Origin: Chloroflexota bacterium
GTDB lineage: Bacteria; Chloroflexota; UBA11872
Reading direction: 5' to 3'
Length of the DNA: 64,000 nucleotides
Assembly (NCBI GenBank): GCA_022826485.1
Contig: JAJDUU010000007.1
Span: 1-64,000 of the forward strand
Each line of letters opens with the position of its first letter. Position 1 is the stretch's first letter. A program made the position numbers and the translations under genes. Below are positions 59,862 through 64,000 of the stretch, in pieces. The notes below the pieces were generated by a model, which searched no databases, was not told where the DNA came from, and saw only the letters and a list, made by a program, of their open reading frames with translations.

Positions 59862-60461
59862 GTGGTTCTCAGCGATAGGAGCCTACGCGAGGTCATCGCC
59901 GCAGGGCGCCTCCGCATCGACCCGTTTGACGATGCCGCGGTCCAGCCGTCCAGCATCGATCTGCGGCTCGGCAACATCATGCGGGTGTTCCTGAACCACA
60001 CCGACACGCACATCGACCCACGCATAGATCAGGAAACGTTAACTGAGCAGGTCGCCATTAGTCCCGGTGAACCGTTCGTGCTGCATCCCGGCGAGTTCGT
60101 GCTCGGCGGCACGATCGAGTACGTGGCTATGCCCGACGACCTGGTGGGTCGGATCGAAGGCAAGAGCTCGCTGGGCCGGCTGGGGCTGATGGTGCACAGC
60201 ACCGCGGGCTACGTCGACCCCGGGTTCGAGGGAAAGTTCACGCTCGAGCTGGCCAACATCGCCACCCTGCCGATCCTCCTGTGGCCCACCATGAAGATCG
60301 GCCAACTCTCCATCATGCATCTGACCTCGCCCGCCGAGCGGCCCTACGGATCTCCCGGTCTCGGCAGCAAGTATCAGGGCCAGCCGGAATCGACGCCCAG
60401 CCGGGCGCACCTGGGATTCAACGACGTCCCGAGCCAGAGTGGAGGCAATGAATCAGGATGA
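59862..60461 (+). CDS. dcd: dCTP deaminase
   Basis: A 199-residue trimeric deaminase/dUTPase-fold enzyme that turns dCTP into dUTP. Family segments are VVLSDRSLREVIAAGRL, AAVQPSSIDLRLG, the nucleotide-binding GRIEGKSSLGRLGLMVHSTAG with YVDPGFEGKFTLELAN, and GQLSIMHL. The GTG at 59862 matches the usual MVLSDRS beginning and has AGGGG about ten bases upstream; ATG at 59835 is less likely. A bifunctional deaminase/dUTPase cannot be excluded. Its stop overlaps the Nudix gene start (ATGA), linking two house-cleaning nucleotide enzymes. Confidence 0.93.
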   Translation: MVLSDRSLREVIAAGRLRIDPFDDAAVQPSSIDLRLGNIMRVFLNHTDTHIDPRIDQETLTEQVAISPGEPFVLHPGEFVLGGTIEYVAMPDDLVGRIEGKSSLGRLGLMVHSTAGYVDPGFEGKFTLELANIATLPILLWPTMKIGQLSIMHLTSPAERPYGSPGLGSKYQGQPESTPSRAHLGFNDVPSQSGGNESG

Positions 60462-60943
60462 CTTCCGAACCGCAGCAACCGACCGCCGTCAACAAGGACG
60501 ACGAGCCGTATTTGGAATCCTCCGGCGGCGTGGTCTATCGCGTGCGCCGCGGTCGCATCGAGGTGGCGCTGGTGCAAACGCAGCGCGGCGCCTGGGTGCT
60601 GCCCAAGGGCGCCGTTGAGCGTGGCGAGGCCCCCGACGACGCCGCCGTCCGCGAGGTCCTCGAGGAGACCGGGATCGTCAGCGACGTGCAGGAGAACCTC
60701 GGCGAAATTCGCTATGAGGTTCGGCCGGACCTCTGGACCGGGTTCGTGCCCAAGATCGTGCACCAGTACCTGCTGCTGGCCCGCGGTGGCAACATTCGGC
60801 CGGACCCCGCCGAACACGTGGAAGCCCGCTGGGTGAGCGTGTCCGACGCGATTCGCATGCTGCATCACGCCAACGAGCGCACGGTGATGGTGCGCGCCGA
60901 GGAGAGCCTGCGCCGGACGGTGCCCGAGGGCGCGGCGACCTAG
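60458..60943 (+). CDS. Nudix hydrolase
   Basis: A 161-residue Nudix protein with the full box GAVERGEAPDDAAVREVLEE plus TGI (residues 51-73), whose REVLEE glutamates bind the metal. Family members hydrolyse nucleoside diphosphates linked to another moiety. SSGGVVYRVRRGRIEVALV and WVLPKG are as in ADP-ribose/MutT-like or diadenosine-polyphosphate hydrolases. It overlaps dcd by four bases, so a nucleotide sanitation role is likely. The substrate is unspecified. It ends 13 bases before the probable CTG start of the first solute-binding protein gene. Confidence 0.9.
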   Translation: MTSEPQQPTAVNKDDEPYLESSGGVVYRVRRGRIEVALVQTQRGAWVLPKGAVERGEAPDDAAVREVLEETGIVSDVQENLGEIRYEVRPDLWTGFVPKIVHQYLLLARGGNIRPDPAEHVEARWVSVSDAIRMLHHANERTVMVRAEESLRRTVPEGAAT

Positions 60944-60956
60944 GAGACCGGCCTCT

Positions 60957-62558
60957 CTGAAACGCCGCGACGTCCTCAAGCTTGGCGCGGCGGCGATTGG
61001 GGCGCTGGCCGCGACCGGAGGGCGATCGGTCACGCGCGCCGGTGCGGCGGGCGGCACGCTCCGGCTGGAGACCATCACGCCGGAAACCATCGACCCGGCA
61101 ATCGTGCGCGACGCCGGCTCCGCCGGCTACGCAATCGAGGTCTTTGCCGGACTCACGCGCGTGAACGCGCAGTTGCGGCCCGAGCCGGCGCTCGCCCGCG
61201 CCTGGGAGGTCACGGACGGCGGGCGCCGCTATCTGTTCGAGCTTCGCGACGGACTCCAGTTTCACGACGGGCGGCCGCTCACAGCCGACGACGTGCGCTG
61301 GTCATGGGAGCGCGCGCTCCATCCCAGCACCGGATCGCACACGGCCGGCGTAGCCTTGGGAAACATCGAGGGCGCCCAGGCGCTGCAGAGCGGCGCAACC
61401 GACACCCTGACCGGCGTGCGCGCGCTCAGCGACCGGCTGCTCGAGGTGCGCCTGGTGCAGCGCGCGGCGTACTTTCCGGCGCTGGTCGCGCAGGGGGCCA
61501 GCCTGGTCGTCGACCGCGAGAACGTCGCGCAGGGACCGGATTGGTCCCTACGCCCCAACGGCTCAGGTCCCTATCGGCTCACGTCGTTCCAGCGGCGGTC
61601 GGAGGTCGTGCTGGAGTCGGCGCCGACCTACCATCCGCGGCAATCCGGCCCGGCGATCGTCCGCCTCGCCGAGCTTGCCCCGGGGGAGGCGTTGCTGCGC
61701 TACGAGCAGGATCAGCTGGACGTCATCCGGGTCGGCGGCGCCAACGTCGATAGATTCTCGGACCCGCGGGAGCCGCGCGCGGGCGAGCTGCGCCAAACGC
61801 CGACGCTCGCGCTGGCGTATCTCGGCTTCAACACGTCGCGACCGCCCTTCGACGACCACCATGCCCGCCGCGCCTTCGCGCACGCCATCGACCGCCCGCG
61901 CATCAATCGCGTGACCCTGCGGGGCCACCACGCCGAAGCTCGCGGCATCCTGCCGCCCGGCATGCCCGGATTCCGCGCGGACTACGCCGGGTTGCCGTTC
62001 GATCTCGACGCCGCGCGGCGCGAACTCGAGCTCTCGCGGCATGGCCCCGTGGACGGGTGGCCGGAGCTGATTGTGGCGACGCCGGGAGCCGGATTGAGCG
62101 CCGGCCCAATCACGCGCGCCGTCGTGGAGCCGTGGCGCGACCAGCTCGGCGTCGACATTTCGGTCGAGCAGTTCGACTTCCAGGAGTATCTGAACGTTGT
62201 GGAAGATCTCGCGACAGCCGCCAGCTCGCATCACGCCTATCTGGTGAGCTGGATCGCCGATTTTCCCGATCCGTTCGGCTTCCTGGATATGCTCTTCGGA
62301 TCGAACCGCCCGGACAACTACGGTGGATTCAGCGACGGCTTCGTGGACCTGCTGCTGGCGTTGGCGAGCAGTGAGCCGCGGCACGAGCGCCGGCTCGCGC
62401 TGTACCGGCTGGCCGAGTCGCGCATCGTCGAGCGCGGGGCCGTTGTCCCCATCTATCACAGCGTGTCGCACGAGCTCGTGCAACCATGGGTGACGCAGTA
62501 CCCCGGCCAACCCGTGGTGCGTGAATGGCTCACCGACGTTGAGATTGCGGCCGGCTAG
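60957..62558 (+). CDS. ABC transporter substrate-binding protein, family 5; Tat signal, probable CTG start
   Basis: A peptide- or nickel-type (SBP_bac_5) solute-binding protein of about 533 residues. The frame upstream of an internal GTG (61104) encodes LKRRDVLKLGAAAIGALAAT, a twin-arginine signal peptide. No ATG, GTG or TTG precedes it, so CTG at 60957 is the only start that keeps it, with GGAG ten bases earlier. The mature part shows RLETITPETIDPAIVR, LFELRDGLQFHDGRPLTADD and DVRWSWERAL, then LVSWIADFPDPFGFL near the end, typical of the family. The ligand is probably an oligopeptide or small polar compound. No permease is in the window. Confidence 0.85.
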   Translation: MKRRDVLKLGAAAIGALAATGGRSVTRAGAAGGTLRLETITPETIDPAIVRDAGSAGYAIEVFAGLTRVNAQLRPEPALARAWEVTDGGRRYLFELRDGLQFHDGRPLTADDVRWSWERALHPSTGSHTAGVALGNIEGAQALQSGATDTLTGVRALSDRLLEVRLVQRAAYFPALVAQGASLVVDRENVAQGPDWSLRPNGSGPYRLTSFQRRSEVVLESAPTYHPRQSGPAIVRLAELAPGEALLRYEQDQLDVIRVGGANVDRFSDPREPRAGELRQTPTLALAYLGFNTSRPPFDDHHARRAFAHAIDRPRINRVTLRGHHAEARGILPPGMPGFRADYAGLPFDLDAARRELELSRHGPVDGWPELIVATPGAGLSAGPITRAVVEPWRDQLGVDISVEQFDFQEYLNVVEDLATAASSHHAYLVSWIADFPDPFGFLDMLFGSNRPDNYGGFSDGFVDLLLALASSEPRHERRLALYRLAESRIVERGAVVPIYHSVSHELVQPWVTQYPGQPVVREWLTDVEIAAG

Positions 62559-64000
62559 CTCCAGGCTGCCGCGCCGGCGCTTCCTTGCCGGGCTCGGCGC
62601 CGCGGCGGGCGCCTCGGTGCTGGCTGCCTGCGGCGAGCCCGACGACGGGCGGCCCTCCGCCGACGCAGGCAAAATCGAGCTCTGGCTGCGCGAACCGCTC
62701 ACGCTCGATCCGGCGCTGGCGTCCTCACCCAACGAATTCACGGTGCTCAACGCGCTCTTCGAGCCGCTGATCAGCGTGAGCGGCGATGGGCTGCCGACGC
62801 CGGCGGTGGCCGAGAGCTGGGAGGTGAGCAATGCCGGGCACACCATCACGTTCACCCTGCGTCCGGAAGCCCGGTGGATGACCGGCGAGCCGGTGACCGC
62901 CGACGCCTTCGAGTGGGCCTGGCGCCGGAATCTCAGCCCGCGGATCGGCGGCGCGTTCAACTACCTCCTGTTTCCGGTACGGGGCGCCCGCGACTACGCC
63001 TACGGGCTTTACAAGGACCCGGAAGTGGTCGGCGTGGGCGCGCCCGACGACTTGACGCTCCGCGTCGGCCTCGCCGAGCCATCCCCCGGCTTTCCGGCGC
63101 GAGTCGCCGCGCCGATCTTCTATCCCCTCCCGGAGGGTGAGATCAGGTCCTACGGCGCCGCGTGGACGCAGCCGCGACGACTGCGCGGCAACGGCCAATA
63201 TCGGTTGGTGCAGTGGGACCAGGGCCTGGGTCTCACGCTGTTTCGCAACGAGCACTATTGGGGCGATCCGGGCGGCTTTGGCGAGGTGGTGGTGCGGTTC
63301 CCGGAGGAGGATGGCTCGCCGTTGCTGGCGTTTCGCAGCGGCGCCGTGGACGTGGCGCCGGTGGGAGGGTCTGCCTATCGCTCGGCGCGCGGCGACGACC
63401 AATTGCGCGATCGCCTGCGCCTATTCGAGCGCGGGGGCAGCTGGTTTCTCGTCTTCAATACCGCCAAGCCGCCCTGGAATCGAGTCGAGGTTCGGCGGGC
63501 GCTTAGCCTGGTGCTCGACCGCGAAGCCATGGCGGCGGCCGTGTTCGAGGAACCGACCCTGCCGGGATGGACGATCGTGCCGCCCAGCACGCTTCCCCGA
63601 GAGATTGCCCAGCCGTCTCCCAACGTCGAGTCCGCGCGCGGCCTGCTGAGCACCGCCGGATTCCCGAACGGCGAGGGCTTGCCGACCCTGCGGTTCACCT
63701 ACCACGCCACCGACACCTGGAAGCGCTTGGCGGCATACCTGGCCACAACCTGGCGCGAGGCGCTCGGCATCCAGGTCGAGGCCGACGAGCGCTCGTGGCG
63801 CGACTTTCTGTCGTTCACCGACGACCCGGGCGACTTCGACCTCTATCGCGCCGGGTGGACGTCCGAGTTTGCCGATCCCGCGAACTGGTACGACACGTTG
63901 TGGCTCTCGGACGCCGACTATCTGGGCGCCGGCTGGCGAAATGCGACGTTCGACCGGCACGTGCAGGACGCGGCAGCGTCCGCCGACTCCGAAGCTCGGC
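62545..64000 (+). CDS. ABC transporter substrate-binding protein, family 5, 3' end outside window
   Basis: A second family-5 solute-binding protein. It begins at TTG 62545, or possibly at CTG 62566, and reads PRRRFLAGLGAAAGASVLAAC. This combines a twin-arginine signal with a lipobox cysteine, so it should be a Tat-exported lipoprotein. Typical elements follow: LDPALASSPNEFTVLNALFE, EVSNAGHTITFTLRPEARW and WAWRRNLSPRIGG. About 477 residues are visible before the window edge, close to full length. It overlaps the previous gene by 14 bases. The pair probably serves the same transporter encoded beyond the window. Confidence 0.88.
   Translation, partial: MRPASSRLPRRRFLAGLGAAAGASVLAACGEPDDGRPSADAGKIELWLREPLTLDPALASSPNEFTVLNALFEPLISVSGDGLPTPAVAESWEVSNAGHTITFTLRPEARWMTGEPVTADAFEWAWRRNLSPRIGGAFNYLLFPVRGARDYAYGLYKDPEVVGVGAPDDLTLRVGLAEPSPGFPARVAAPIFYPLPEGEIRSYGAAWTQPRRLRGNGQYRLVQWDQGLGLTLFRNEHYWGDPGGFGEVVVRFPEEDGSPLLAFRSGAVDVAPVGGSAYRSARGDDQLRDRLRLFERGGSWFLVFNTAKPPWNRVEVRRALSLVLDREAMAAAVFEEPTLPGWTIVPPSTLPREIAQPSPNVESARGLLSTAGFPNGEGLPTLRFTYHATDTWKRLAAYLATTWREALGIQVEADERSWRDFLSFTDDPGDFDLYRAGWTSEFADPANWYDTLWLSDADYLGAGWRNATFDRHVQDAAASADSEAR

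Overview
The window is a high-GC bacterial chromosome segment with densely packed genes. Many genes overlap by four bases (ATGA, GTGA), and several small operons are visible. No rRNA or taxonomic marker settles the identity. The mix suggests a Chloroflexota-like heterotroph, for example a marine or host-associated lineage: ferredoxin-dependent 2-oxoacid oxidoreductase beside succinyl-CoA synthetase, a phytanoyl-CoA dioxygenase-type protein, paired ThDP enzymes, a fused AAA/VWA chelatase, and sugar-acid catabolism genes. That assignment is inference.

Layout. 1-1000: start of an IS1182-type transposase cut by the window edge, then a PhyH-family dioxygenase. 1179-7243: an accessory stretch with a BrnT/BrnA toxin-antitoxin pair, a ThDP enzyme, a PD-(D/E)XK nuclease, an endonuclease/exonuclease/phosphatase (EEP) nuclease and a HEPN/nucleotidyltransferase pair. 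It ends at a tRNA-Arg gene. The nuclease genes are visibly less GC-rich than their surroundings. 8736-17198 (minus strand): M16 peptidase, TPR protein, roadblock protein, NDK, SucCD and KorAB, together a 2-oxoglutarate to succinate module with nucleotide exchange. 17319-25021: heptose-type kinase and nucleotidyltransferase, MurJ, a second ThDP enzyme, an SDR, a lone HicB and a CPA2-type antiporter with CBS domains. 25054-30985: a BNR-repeat protein, two tandem medium-chain dehydrogenases, a transaldolase-like protein and a membrane/D-threonine-aldolase fusion.

31092-43492: AlkA-type glycosylase, SH3 lipoprotein, Ala/Gly-rich protein, unusual P-loop protein, GroEL without adjacent GroES, TrxB, a Tat-exported solute-binding protein, Lgt, the chelatase fusion, a small kinase and a SplB-like radical SAM protein. 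43694-50399 (minus): Zwf, Pgi, Tal, RpiB and an FGGY kinase form a hexose/pentose-phosphate cluster without gnd or pgl. 50507-53365: coiled-coil protein, Gfo/Idh/MocA oxidoreductase, an unknown and a two-domain rhodanese. 53375-59798 (minus): a TIM-barrel isomerase, cupin, NAD epimerase, acetoacetyl-CoA synthetase and glycerol-kinase-like FGGY protein form a probable sugar-acid catabolic operon. 59862-64000: Dcd, a Nudix hydrolase and two tandem family-5 solute-binding proteins, the second cut by the window end.

Points most worth a second look are the nuclease/HEPN-MNT cassette beside tRNA-Arg, a recurrent pattern of CTG as the only plausible start codon, the membrane-fused D-threonine-aldolase-like enzyme, a strong groEL promoter followed by a perfect inverted repeat that is not CIRCE, and several dispersed intergenic repeats, one of which supplies the end of a coding region.
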